Position numbers and translations under genes: made by a program | In this document: in pieces, positions 40,054-49,356 of the stretch | How positions within the stretch are numbered: the first letter of the stretch is position 1 | Layout: each line of letters begins with the position of its first letter | Assembly: GCF_042685365.1 (NCBI RefSeq) | Contig: NZ_JBHUMY010000023.1 | Coordinates: 124,001-188,000, forward strand | Direction of reading: 5' to 3' | Source: Paenibacillus_AP thailandensis | GTDB lineage: Bacteria; Bacillota; Bacilli; Paenibacillales; Paenibacillaceae | DNA: 64,000 nucleotides | Notes under the pieces: generated by a model | Told to the model about the DNA's origin: nothing | The model's database searches: none | The model's input: the letters and a program-made list of their open reading frames with translations, nothing else

Positions 40054-42360
40054 ATGGACTACAAGAACGCTTCGCTTCCCGCTGCCGAGCGGGTCAAGGA
40101 TTTGCTGGGACGGATGACGGAGGAAGAGAAAATCGGGCAACTCGTGCAGCCTTTCGGGTGGAAATGTTATCGTAAAACAAACGGCGGCGCGGTCGAATTG
40201 ACGGAAGCATTCCTCGAGGAATGGGCCAAGGGCGGGGTCGGCTCGCTGTACGGCACGCTGCGCGCCGATCCGTGGACGGAGGTTACGCTGGAGAACGGCT
40301 TGTCCCCGAAGGAAGGGGCGGCTGCGCTAAACAAGATTCAGCGGCACGCGGTCGAGCATACGCGGCTTGGCATCCCCATCTTGTTCGGAGAAGAATGCTC
40401 GCACGGGCATATGGCGATCGGCGCGACGGTGTTCCCCGTTCCGCTGCTCGTCGGCAGCACCTGGAATCCGGAGCTGTACCGGGAGATGTGCCGCGCGATC
40501 GCGCGGGAGGTGCGAAGCCAAGGAGGGGCGGCGACCTATTCTCCGGTGCTGGACGTCGTCCGCGATCCGCGTTGGGGACGAACGGAGGAGACGTTCGGGG
40601 AAGATCCGTATCTGATCGGCCGATTCGCGGTCGAAGCGATACGCGGTCTGCAAGGAGACGATCTGAGCGCGGAGGATGCGGTAGCGGCCACGCTGAAGCA
40701 TTTCGCCGGCTATGGCGCTTCCGAGGGCGGGCGCAACGGCGCGCCCGCCCATATCGGCTTGCGGGAGCTGCATGAGGTGGATCTGCTGCCGTTTCGGATG
40801 GCGGTGGAGGCCGGAGCGCGTTCGGTCATGACCGCCTATAACGAGATTGACGGCGTGCCCTGCACGTCGAACGAATATTTGCTGAACGAGGTTTTGCGCG
40901 GCGAATGGGGCTTTGACGGCATGGTCATCACCGACTGCGGCGCGATCGGCCAGCTGGCGGGCGGGCACAACACGGCGGAGGACGGCCGAGACGCGGCCGC
41001 GCAGGCATTGAAGGCGGGCGTCGACATGGAAATGTCGGGCGAAATGTTCCGGCGGCATCTCGCCGCCGCTCTCCGCGAGGGAAGGATTGAGCGCGAAGCT
41101 TTGGATACGGCCGTAAGCCGAGTCTTGGGGATGAAGTTTCGCCTTGGGTTATTCGAGAGGCCGTATGCCGATCCGGAGCGGGCGGAGGCGATCGTCGGCT
41201 GCGGCGAGCATGCCGCGCTTGCCCGGAATGTTGCCGCGGAGGGCATCGTGCTGCTCAAAAACGAGGGGCGGACGCTGCCGCTCAGCCCCGCCGCCGGCAA
41301 GGTGGCCCTCATCGGCCCAAACGCCGACGCTCCTTACAATCAGCTTGGCGATTATACGGCTCCCCAGCCGCCGGGACGGGTCGTGACCGTGCTGGAAGGG
41401 CTGCGCCGCCGGCTCGGCGGGGACAGGGTGCTGTACGCGCCGGGGTGCCGCATCCGTGACGACTCGAAGGAAGGCTTCGCCCGAGCGCTGGCTTGCGCGG
41501 AACGGGCCGATGTCGTCGTGCTGGCGCTTGGCGGCTCCAGCGCGCGGGATTTTGGGGAAGGTACGATCGATCTCAGTACCGGCGCTTCCGTCGTAACGGA
41601 CCGCGCTTGGAGCGAGATGGACTGCGGGGAAGGCATCGACCGGTCGACGCTTCATTTGCTTGGGGCGCAATTGGAGCTGGCGAAGGAAATTTATAAGCTG
41701 GGCAAGCCGCTCGTTGTGGTCTATATAAACGGTAGGCCGATAACCGAGCCGTGGATCGACGAGCACGCCCACGCCATATTGGAGGCTTGGTACCCGGGCC
41801 AGGAAGGGGGAGAAGCGATTGCCGACATTTTGTTCGGCGACGTGAACCCGTCAGGGCGTCTGACCCTGTCGCTGCCGAAGCATGTCGGACAGCTGCCGGT
41901 TTATTATTACGGAAGAAGAACGAGAGGCAAACGGTACTTGGAGACGGATCTGTCTCCGGCATACCCGTTCGGGTACGGCCTTAGCTATACCGAATTCCGT
42001 TACGGGAAGCCGACGGTCGAACCGGGAGTAATCGGCCCGGACGAACAAGCCGCGGTGTCGGTCCGCGTATCGAACGTCGGCGACCGCAGCGGAGCGGAAG
42101 TCGTCCAGCTGTACATTTCCGATCCGGTAGCCTCCGTCACGCGGCCGGAGCGTTTATTAAAGGGCTTCGAGAAGGTCGCGCTGGAGCCGGGCGAAACGAA
42201 GACGGTTACGTTTACGGTCGGGCGGGAGCAGCTCGCCTTGATCGCCAAGGATTTAAAGCCCGTCGTCGAAGAAGGGGATTTTGTGGTGATGGTCGGGCCG
42301 AATGCCGCCCAAGTTGAAACGGCTCGCCTAAAGGTGATCGAACGGGAGGGGAAGCGATGA
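40054..42360 (+). CDS. GH3 glycoside hydrolase
   Basis: Exo-acting beta-glycosidase (beta-glucosidase/xylosidase or beta-hexosaminidase-like), 768 residues from the ATG at 40054. Order: GH3 TIM barrel (~30-310) with nucleophile Asp ~294 in GMVITDCGAIGQLAGG, GH3 C-terminal alpha/beta sandwich (~370-590, IVLLKNEGRTLPL, WYPGQEGGEAIADILFGD), and Fn3-like domain (~650-740, RVSNVGDRSGAEVVQLYI). The three-domain form is typical of beta-glucosidase/xylosidase rather than NagZ-type enzymes. No signal peptide. The stop overlaps the GH38 start by 4 bp (ATGA), so the two enzymes are made together. Confidence 0.93.
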   Translation: MDYKNASLPAAERVKDLLGRMTEEEKIGQLVQPFGWKCYRKTNGGAVELTEAFLEEWAKGGVGSLYGTLRADPWTEVTLENGLSPKEGAAALNKIQRHAVEHTRLGIPILFGEECSHGHMAIGATVFPVPLLVGSTWNPELYREMCRAIAREVRSQGGAATYSPVLDVVRDPRWGRTEETFGEDPYLIGRFAVEAIRGLQGDDLSAEDAVAATLKHFAGYGASEGGRNGAPAHIGLRELHEVDLLPFRMAVEAGARSVMTAYNEIDGVPCTSNEYLLNEVLRGEWGFDGMVITDCGAIGQLAGGHNTAEDGRDAAAQALKAGVDMEMSGEMFRRHLAAALREGRIEREALDTAVSRVLGMKFRLGLFERPYADPERAEAIVGCGEHAALARNVAAEGIVLLKNEGRTLPLSPAAGKVALIGPNADAPYNQLGDYTAPQPPGRVVTVLEGLRRRLGGDRVLYAPGCRIRDDSKEGFARALACAERADVVVLALGGSSARDFGEGTIDLSTGASVVTDRAWSEMDCGEGIDRSTLHLLGAQLELAKEIYKLGKPLVVVYINGRPITEPWIDEHAHAILEAWYPGQEGGEAIADILFGDVNPSGRLTLSLPKHVGQLPVYYYGRRTRGKRYLETDLSPAYPFGYGLSYTEFRYGKPTVEPGVIGPDEQAAVSVRVSNVGDRSGAEVVQLYISDPVASVTRPERLLKGFEKVALEPGETKTVTFTVGREQLALIAKDLKPVVEEGDFVVMVGPNAAQVETARLKVIEREGKR

Positions 42361-45300
42361 GCCGCATCGGAAGATTTGTCGCCTATTTACAGGAGCATCA
42401 ATGGCTCGAAACGGTCGATATCCGGGAATGGAGCGTCCGCACGGCCCGTTACGTCAAGCCCGGGTTGTACGAATTTACGATGCCCGAGGCGGAATGGCGG
42501 AACGTTGAACGGATGACGAGTACGCAAGGGACGACGTATTTTATGAGCAGGCCTATCGAGATTCCGGACGAATGGGGCCCGGACGAGGTAGCGTTCGTAT
42601 TCCGGGCCGGCGCGGGGGAGGGGCTGCTCCGCGTTAACGGCGAGCCTTATCACGGCTTGGACCGGAACCATTGGTTCGTTCCGCTGGCAGTGGAGCGGCT
42701 TGGCAGGCGCCTTGCTCTCGATATCGAGCTGTTCGACCCGATTCCGGAGCCGTTGGATCCGCTCAACCGGCAAGCGGTTATTCAGCCGCCGATCGGCGGC
42801 ATCGAGAGCCGTCTGGCGCGGGTGAACAAGCCGGTGCAAAGCCTGCTGCACGCCACTCAGGCGGCCGATCAGGCGGCAAGGCTGCTGCCGGAGGGCGATA
42901 TGCGCCGCATTCGGACGGAGCGGGCGCTGGCGGCCGCGATGGACGCCTTGTACGGCGGCTCGCCGGAGCTGCTGAAGGACGGCGAAGCCGTTGCCGCAGC
43001 CGAACGGCGGCTCGCCGATGCGGTCCGGGAAGCGGCGCGGGACGGCTTCGCCGGCACGATGCATATGGTCGGCCAATCGCATATCGACGTCGCTTGGTTA
43101 TGGCCGGTTCGCGAGACGGTGCGCAAGGTAAGCCGGACGTTCTCCACCGTCATGACGCTGATGGAACGGTATCCCGATTTTAAATATTCGCAAAGCCAGC
43201 CGCAGCTGTATGCTTTCGTCAAGGAGCACTACCCTGAGCTGTTCGATAAAATCAAAGCGCGCGTCGCGGAAGGGCGCTGGGAGCTGGTCGGAGGGATGTG
43301 GGTCGAGCCCGACCTGAACATTCCGAACGGCGAGTCGCTCGTCCGCCAGATGCTGTACGGCCAGCGCTTTTATCTGGAAGAGTTCGGCAAACGGTCGTAT
43401 ATCGAATGGCTGCCCGACACGTTCGGCTATTGCGCGTCGCTCCCGCAGCTGCTGAAGCAGGCCGGCATCGAATATTTCATGACGACCAAGCTGGGCTGGA
43501 ACGATACGAACAAGTTTCCGTACGATTTGTTCCGCTGGGTCGGCATCGACGGGACGTCGATTATCGCCTATCAGAATCACGGCTTGAACGAGCATGCCCG
43601 GCCGAAAGACATTCACGAGCATTGGGCGTCGTTCGGGCAAAAGGACGTCCATGACGAGCTGATGCTCCTGTACGGGCACGGCGACGGAGGCGGCGGGGTC
43701 ACGCACGAGATGATCGAATATGTCCGGCGGGCCGATCTCATGCCGGGGCTGCCTGCCGCGCGTTTCGCTGCGGCGGCCGATTTCTTTGGGGAAATCGGCC
43801 GAAGAAAGCCGAAGCTGCCGGAGTGGCACGGCGATCTGTATTTGGAGCTGCATCGCGGCACGTATACGACCCATGCGCGCAACAAGCGAAGCAACCGCAA
43901 AGCGGAAGTGCTTTTCCGCGAGGCGGAGCTCTGGAGCCGGCTCGCTTTCCCGGACGGCGAAGGCGGCCGGGAGGAAGAGCTTCGGGACGGATGGAAGCTG
44001 TTGCTGCTGAACCAGTTCCACGACATTATTCCGGGTACGTCCATTCCGGAAGTTTACGTTACTTCGGGAGAGCAATACGCGGAAATATTCAACCTGGGCG
44101 AAGATGTGCTGCATCATGCGCTGCGGTCGCTCGCTTCCCGGATTTCGACGGACGCGGGAGATGGCAAGCCTTATCTCGTCTTCAACAGCCTGGGCTGGGA
44201 GCGGGACGAAATCGTTTCGATCGAAGGAGGGGGCGAGTTAATTGGCCTTGCCGCTTACGACGAGCTCGGACCGTTAACCTGCGCGGCCGTACCGGGAGAG
44301 GAGGGCGCGTGCGTCCTCTCGGTCCGGGTTCCGGCCATTCCGGCGTTCGGCTGGAAGACGATCTGGCTCCGCGAAGCCGTTCCCGCCGAACCCGGCACGG
44401 GGGAAGGCGGAGCGGCCGAACGGGCCGCCGCCGAGCTTGCCGCCGCCAGACAGGCAGGCGGCGAAGCCGGCGCCGCAAGGCCGACATCCGCCATCGGGAC
44501 CGGCATGGAGTCGGCCGCCGAAGCTTCGACTGCCGTCGATCGGCCGGGGCAAGAACGGCCGGCAGTTCCGGCTTGCTGGGAAACGCCGTTTTATACGCTG
44601 AGGTTTAACGGGAAAGGCGAGATTGTCGGCTGGTTCGACAAGCAGGAGAGCCGCGAGCTTATTCCGGCGGAAGGCAAGGCGAACGAGCTGCAGCTGTTCC
44701 ATGACCGGCCGACGTATTGGGACGCTTGGGATATCGATCCGCGCTTTGAGGAGCAGCGCGCCGGCGAAGCGGTGCTGATAGGAAGCGAAGCGATCCGACA
44801 AGCGGGGCTGTTCGATATTTTGCGCTTCCGCTGGCGGCTGAACGAATCGGAGATTAAGCAGGACATCGTCCTATACCATCATCGCCGCCGCGTCGATTTT
44901 AAAACGGCGGTGAAGTGGAACGAAAGCCATAAGCTGCTGAAGGTCGCCTTTCCCGTCGAAATGATGTCGGCCAAAGCGACTTACGAAATTCCGTTCGGGT
45001 CGCTGGAGCGTCCTGCGCACCGGAATACAAGCTGGGAGCAAGCGCAATTCGAGGTGTGCGGACACCGCTTTGCCGACCTGTCCGAAGCGGGCTACGGCGC
45101 GAGTCTGCTCAACGATTGCAAATACGGCTACGACATCAAAAACGGCGTCATGCGCCTGTCCCTGCTGAGGGCGCCGAAATGGCCGGACAGCGGGGCGGAT
45201 CAAGGAGAGCATGCGTTTACGTATTCGTTATATCCGCATAAAGGCGACTGGCGGGAGGCGGGCGTCGTGCGGGAAGCGGCCGGGCTTAATGACCCCGTGC

Positions 45301-45620
45301 GGCTGCTTGAGGCTTCCCTTCGGCAAGGAGATCTGCCCGCCAAGCATGCGCTTATCGGCTTTGCCGGAAGGAATGTCGTGCTGGAGACGGTCAAACGATC
45401 GGAGGACGGCGAAGCGACGATCCTCCGGTTCTACGAGTCGGCGGGAGGAAGAGAGACGGTGACCGTGCGGTGGCCGGACGGGGACATAGAGGCGGCGGAG
45501 GTTAATTTGCTGGAGGAGGGCAACAGGGAGATCGAATCGCCGAACGGCACGTTCAGCCTGACCTTCAAACCGTACGAAGTCAGAACAGTTAAGCTGGCGC
45601 GTCGGAAGATCCGGCAATAG
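42357..45620 (+). CDS. GH38 alpha-mannosidase
   Basis: Cytoplasmic class II alpha-mannosidase, 1087 residues. An N-terminal domain (~1-230) precedes the GH38 catalytic barrel: GQSHIDVAWLWPVRET (zinc-site His242 and Asp244), then WLPDTFGYCASLPQLL with nucleophile Asp ~354, and GHGDGGGGVTHEM. The mid domain (~530-630, NQFHDIIPGTSIPEVY) supplies the third zinc His. The C-terminal beta-sandwich (~740-1085) has TSWEQAQFEVCGHRFADLSE. Oddity: residues ~678-738 are an Ala/Gly/Glu-rich low-complexity insertion between beta domains. No signal peptide. Coupled to GH3; a terminator shared with the convergent AraC gene follows. Confidence 0.95.
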   Translation: MSRIGRFVAYLQEHQWLETVDIREWSVRTARYVKPGLYEFTMPEAEWRNVERMTSTQGTTYFMSRPIEIPDEWGPDEVAFVFRAGAGEGLLRVNGEPYHGLDRNHWFVPLAVERLGRRLALDIELFDPIPEPLDPLNRQAVIQPPIGGIESRLARVNKPVQSLLHATQAADQAARLLPEGDMRRIRTERALAAAMDALYGGSPELLKDGEAVAAAERRLADAVREAARDGFAGTMHMVGQSHIDVAWLWPVRETVRKVSRTFSTVMTLMERYPDFKYSQSQPQLYAFVKEHYPELFDKIKARVAEGRWELVGGMWVEPDLNIPNGESLVRQMLYGQRFYLEEFGKRSYIEWLPDTFGYCASLPQLLKQAGIEYFMTTKLGWNDTNKFPYDLFRWVGIDGTSIIAYQNHGLNEHARPKDIHEHWASFGQKDVHDELMLLYGHGDGGGGVTHEMIEYVRRADLMPGLPAARFAAAADFFGEIGRRKPKLPEWHGDLYLELHRGTYTTHARNKRSNRKAEVLFREAELWSRLAFPDGEGGREEELRDGWKLLLLNQFHDIIPGTSIPEVYVTSGEQYAEIFNLGEDVLHHALRSLASRISTDAGDGKPYLVFNSLGWERDEIVSIEGGGELIGLAAYDELGPLTCAAVPGEEGACVLSVRVPAIPAFGWKTIWLREAVPAEPGTGEGGAAERAAAELAAARQAGGEAGAARPTSAIGTGMESAAEASTAVDRPGQERPAVPACWETPFYTLRFNGKGEIVGWFDKQESRELIPAEGKANELQLFHDRPTYWDAWDIDPRFEEQRAGEAVLIGSEAIRQAGLFDILRFRWRLNESEIKQDIVLYHHRRRVDFKTAVKWNESHKLLKVAFPVEMMSAKATYEIPFGSLERPAHRNTSWEQAQFEVCGHRFADLSEAGYGASLLNDCKYGYDIKNGVMRLSLLRAPKWPDSGADQGEHAFTYSLYPHKGDWREAGVVREAAGLNDPVRLLEASLRQGDLPAKHALIGFAGRNVVLETVKRSEDGEATILRFYESAGGRETVTVRWPDGDIEAAEVNLLEEGNREIESPNGTFSLTFKPYEVRTVKLARRKIRQ

Positions 45621-45629
45621 AAGCGGGCC

Positions 45630-45666
45630 AAAGGCCGATCCGAAGTTGCGACGGATCGGCCTTTTA
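45630..45666. terminator. Terminator between GH38 and the convergent AraC-type gene
   Basis: AAAGGCCGATCC pairs with GGATCGGCCTTT around an 11-base loop; T-run on +, weaker on -. It overlaps the stop codon of the AraC-type gene. Confidence 0.85.
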
Positions 45667-47967
45667 TCGGTCCCGAAGGCGAAGCTGCGGCCAGCTCGTT
45701 TGCTCGTAAGCCTCGATCGCCGCTGCCGGGCGGGCATATTGCTTTCGGTATTGTCCCGGCGTCAGGCCGGTTGCTTTTTTGAACTTGCGGATGAAATTGG
45801 CGGCGTCCTGATAGCCGATGCCGACAATGATGTTTTTGATCGGTTCCTCCGTCATCACGAGCCGGCGCGTGAACTCGTCGAAGCGAAGCTGCCAAATATA
45901 CTGGGAAAAGTTAATGCCCGTCTTCTCCTTGAACAGGCGGCTGAAGTAGGAAGGGGAGATCGGGTACTCAGCCGATATGCTTTCCAGGCTAAGCGAATAG
46001 TCGGTGTAATGCTCGTTGATGTACGGGATGATCCGGTCGATGAGCGACAGATCCTCCGCTATGGCTTCGGTCTCCACATGGGCGCATATGTCCCCGGCGA
46101 GCCGCAGCAGGATTCGTTCCGTTTCCGGCAGCGAATGAAAGGAAACGCGGTTCGAAAGATGATGGTGCGCCGCTTCGACGTTCAGCTCATCCGCCGTCTT
46201 GAGCATCGTGTTGTAAATGTCGTAGCCGATCGCCTGCAGCATCGGCGCGGCCGGACGCGCTTCGCGCAACTCGTCCACCGCCGTCCGGATCATCTCCGCG
46301 GCGACGATCTCGTTGCCCTGCTTCAAGCTTTGCGCCAGCTTCAGCAATATTTCCTTCGACACCCAGAACGACCCGCCGGAGGCCGGCTCCGCAAGCGTGT
46401 CGAAATAAACGATTTGGCCTTGCCCGCCGGCGCCGACGACCGTTTCAAGCGCGGACGACGCTTCGATGAAGGAAGCGTTCAGCCGGCCGGCGCTGTCGCA
46501 GCAATTGCCGACGCCGATCGCGGAAGGAGAAACGCCCAGCTCGTTCGCCGCCGTTTCCCGGATATGCTCCGCAATCGCTTTGGTCTGATCCCTTAACGGC
46601 CGGTCTGAATCCGGAGTGAAATTGACGATGAAGACGAATTGCCCGGACTGCGGGGGTTCGACGCCGTAAACGCGGACGCCGGAGCCCGCAAGCTCGAAGC
46701 GGGAAGGCAGCCTGTTCATCGTCAGCCGGAACCGGTCGTCCAGAGCCGTTTTATCCTGCATCATGACCATGACGAAATAATGGGTGCGTTCGAAGCGGAT
46801 GTCCAGCGTGCTCATCAGCTCCGGCGTCAGCTCGGCCGCGTTCCCGCGCTTGAGCAGCATAAGCAGGCAGTGATTTCGGGCATAGGGCTCCTGCAGGCAG
46901 ATCCGCGAGCTGTATTCCCGCAATGTCGTTCCGATCCATTCCAGCTCGTTGCTTGCGCGGGAACGGCCGGGGACGGCGGAGCTTTTGCGGCCGGCGATGT
47001 TGGAGAGCGCGCGGATCGGGCCGTATTGACGGACCGCCATCCAGATCGCCGCGACGGAGCCCGTTGCGATGACGACGGACAATATAACCGTGATGAGCAG
47101 GTCGATATGAACGACCCGGTTAAAAAACTGATCGCTCGGCATCGAGGTGACGTACGTCCAGCCGTTCGTCTCGGATCGGACCGAAACGACGGAATGCTTT
47201 TCGCCGTCCAGCACCTTGTTGTGGATCCCCGGACCGAGGCGGGACAAGTAACCTTCGTCCTCCTCCGTCAGCTTCTCTCCGTTCCGGTCGGCGGCCAGAA
47301 CGTTGCCGTCATGGTCGAAAATATACGTTATTCCTTCGAAGTTGACGAGGATGGAATTGATCAGCTCCGTCAGCTTCGATTCGTCGATGAAATAAAGCAC
47401 GGTCGCATAAGGATCCGGGTTGTTCGGCTTTATCGGCACAAGATAAGCGAGCGTTGTCGTTAAGCTGCCGGGATTGGCCGGCTCTGCGCGGCGCATGGTC
47501 GGGAATTGCACGCCGTTCAAATCGATGGCCTGCTGCTCCGGACTCCAGTTGTCAAAGGCGTACGACTCGCCGAAGACGTCAAGCCCGCTCATCCCGTCCG
47601 ACGAGTAGATGCGGTCGTCTTTGCGGAAGTAAAGGAACAGTCCGTCGATGATGGAGCTCGTCGCTTTATATTTGTCGAGAGCGCCAATCGCTTCTCTGCT
47701 GTAATAAGGATGATGAGACCGGTAAGCCGTTAACTGCTCGTCGTACGAAATGCGGGCGGCGATATCCTGCAGCTCCTTGATTCTGTCGTCGATGACGGTC
47801 TTGGCTTGATTCAACTGATTGATGCTGGATTGTTCGATCTCCGTCCGAAGATCGTTTACGGCGTTCTGATAAATAAAGTAGGTTACGATTAATAACGGAA
47901 TAAGGAAGATAGACAGGTAGGACAGAATATAGTTCAGCAAAAGTCTGGACTTAAAGGTTCCCATCAT
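45664..47967 (-). CDS. Membrane-bound AraC-family sensor regulator
   Basis: Transcription activator with its own extracellular sensor, 767 residues. TM1 (~8-32, LLLNYILSYLSIFLIPLLIV), a Cache-like sensor (~35-290), TM2 (~295-318, LITVILSVVIATGSVAAIWM), a cytoplasmic linker related to YesN-type regulators (~340-640), and two AraC helix-turn-helix units (~665-750: YSLSLESISAEYPISPSYFS, and KNIIVGIGYQDAANFIRKFK). GGAGGAGG precedes the double ATG. It is the last gene after lacI and GH125 on the minus strand. It probably senses an extracellular glycan and activates importer or hydrolase genes. Confidence 0.92.
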   Translation of the reverse strand: MMGTFKSRLLLNYILSYLSIFLIPLLIVTYFIYQNAVNDLRTEIEQSSINQLNQAKTVIDDRIKELQDIAARISYDEQLTAYRSHHPYYSREAIGALDKYKATSSIIDGLFLYFRKDDRIYSSDGMSGLDVFGESYAFDNWSPEQQAIDLNGVQFPTMRRAEPANPGSLTTTLAYLVPIKPNNPDPYATVLYFIDESKLTELINSILVNFEGITYIFDHDGNVLAADRNGEKLTEEDEGYLSRLGPGIHNKVLDGEKHSVVSVRSETNGWTYVTSMPSDQFFNRVVHIDLLITVILSVVIATGSVAAIWMAVRQYGPIRALSNIAGRKSSAVPGRSRASNELEWIGTTLREYSSRICLQEPYARNHCLLMLLKRGNAAELTPELMSTLDIRFERTHYFVMVMMQDKTALDDRFRLTMNRLPSRFELAGSGVRVYGVEPPQSGQFVFIVNFTPDSDRPLRDQTKAIAEHIRETAANELGVSPSAIGVGNCCDSAGRLNASFIEASSALETVVGAGGQGQIVYFDTLAEPASGGSFWVSKEILLKLAQSLKQGNEIVAAEMIRTAVDELREARPAAPMLQAIGYDIYNTMLKTADELNVEAAHHHLSNRVSFHSLPETERILLRLAGDICAHVETEAIAEDLSLIDRIIPYINEHYTDYSLSLESISAEYPISPSYFSRLFKEKTGINFSQYIWQLRFDEFTRRLVMTEEPIKNIIVGIGYQDAANFIRKFKKATGLTPGQYRKQYARPAAAIEAYEQTSWPQLRLRDR

Positions 47968-48007
47968 CCGCAGCCTCCTCCTTCAAATGAAAACGCGGTA
48001 TTCAGAG

Positions 48008-48021
48008 ATTAAGCGCTTACA
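48008..48021. promoter_or_regulatory. cre-like box at the GH125 stop codon
   Basis: The minus strand reads TGTAAGCGCTTAAT, one mismatch to the CcpA consensus TGWAARCGYTWNCW. It lies 41 bp before the AraC-type gene, so it may give that gene catabolite control; it could also be chance within coding sequence. Confidence 0.4.
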
Positions 48022-49316
48022 CCTCCGGTTATGTCTTCGAGAATCAGCTTCGTGACCAGTTCGCTGAACAGGCTGTTCGCCCAAGCGAACCAAGGGCGCG
48101 TAAAGCGCGATGGATCGTCCGCGTGGAAGCCTTCGTGCATAAAGCCGGTTCCGGCATCCGTCCGTTCCAGCAGTTCGACGATCGAGGCGATTTCCTCCGC
48201 ATCGTCCGAGGTGAGCGCCTGCATCGTCAGGCTGATGTGCCAAATGTAGCCGCGGGGCGTGTGCGGGCTTCCGATGCCTTGCGCGGCCGTTCCTTTAAAG
48301 AAATATGGATTATGTTCGCTCAAAATGAATTTGCGGGTATTGCGGTAGACGGGGTTGTCTCGGCCGGCGTAGCCGAGGTACGGAATCGAGAGGAGGCTCG
48401 GCACGTTCGCGTCGTCCATCAGGTTGTAATGGCCGAAGCCGTCTGTTTCGTAGGCGTAGATGTCGCCGAATTCCGGATGGCGGTACACGCCGTACGTCTC
48501 AATGCCGTAACGGATTTCTTCTTCCAAACGGCTTGCCCAGGCGGCTAAATAATCGTCCTTCAGCACGTCGCGGGCGATCTCCTCCAAATAGCCGAGCGCA
48601 ACGGCCGCGAACATATTGCTCGGAATCAGATAACCGAACGTGCAGGCGTCGTCGCTTGGGCGGAAGCCGCTCCAGGTCATGCCGGTATAGCCGACCGGCA
48701 TTCCTTTGCCGCCGTTGCGGAGCGTGTCGCTTTTTGGCCCTTGCGGGCGGGTAAACCGGTAATTCGATTTTTCCGTATGATGCTGTTCGGTTTCGAGAAG
48801 GCGCAAAATCGCCCGGGCGGCCGCTTCGAACGTCTCGCCGAACACGGCGGTACGGCCCGTCGCCTTCCAATACAGGTAGCCGAGCTGCAGCGGGTAGCAC
48901 AGCGAGTCCAGCTCGTATTTCCGTTCCCAGACCCACGGATTAAGCTCGGTGTTGTCGTCGTCCCAACGTTTGCCGTTTGCGGACTCGTTGAAGGCGTTGG
49001 CGTACGGGTCGATGCAGATATATTTCATCTGGCGCAAAATAAGCCCTTCGAGTATGCGCTGCAGCTCGGCGTCCTCTTTGGCAAAAGGGAGGTACTGCTT
49101 GACCTGGGCGCTGGAATCGCGAAGCCACATGGCGGGGATGTCTCCGGTGAAGACGAAGGCGGTGCCGTCGTCCAGCAGCCTAGTTGTCGTCTCCAGCGTG
49201 TTCGGAAAACAATTTTTGTACATTTGCAGCAGCTTGGGGCGTCCCTCGAGCTTCTTTTCCGCTGTACGAAGCATGCTTTGGACCGATGGGGGCAAAGCCG
49301 GCCGGGTCGTTGTCAT
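48009..49316 (-). CDS. GH125 exo-alpha-1,6-mannosidase
   Basis: Inverting exo-alpha-1,6-mannosidase (family GH125, Pfam MUG157-type), 435 residues. Family motifs: GDIPAMWLRDSSAQVKQYLP with catalytic-site acids, YANAFNESANGKRWDDDNTE, KYELDSLCYPLQLGYLYWKA, WSGFRPSDDACTFGYLIPSN, and SPHTPRGYIWHISLTMQAL. No signal peptide, so it trims imported mannosides. It sits 41 bp before the AraC-type gene and 40 bp after lacI on the same strand. Its last codons overlap a cre-like box (48008-48021). Confidence 0.95.
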   Translation of the reverse strand: MTTTRPALPPSVQSMLRTAEKKLEGRPKLLQMYKNCFPNTLETTTRLLDDGTAFVFTGDIPAMWLRDSSAQVKQYLPFAKEDAELQRILEGLILRQMKYICIDPYANAFNESANGKRWDDDNTELNPWVWERKYELDSLCYPLQLGYLYWKATGRTAVFGETFEAAARAILRLLETEQHHTEKSNYRFTRPQGPKSDTLRNGGKGMPVGYTGMTWSGFRPSDDACTFGYLIPSNMFAAVALGYLEEIARDVLKDDYLAAWASRLEEEIRYGIETYGVYRHPEFGDIYAYETDGFGHYNLMDDANVPSLLSIPYLGYAGRDNPVYRNTRKFILSEHNPYFFKGTAAQGIGSPHTPRGYIWHISLTMQALTSDDAEEIASIVELLERTDAGTGFMHEGFHADDPSRFTRPWFAWANSLFSELVTKLILEDITGGVSA

Positions 49317-49356
49317 GGCATAAGTTCCTCCCAGTCTGTAGGGTCTAATAAGGCCG

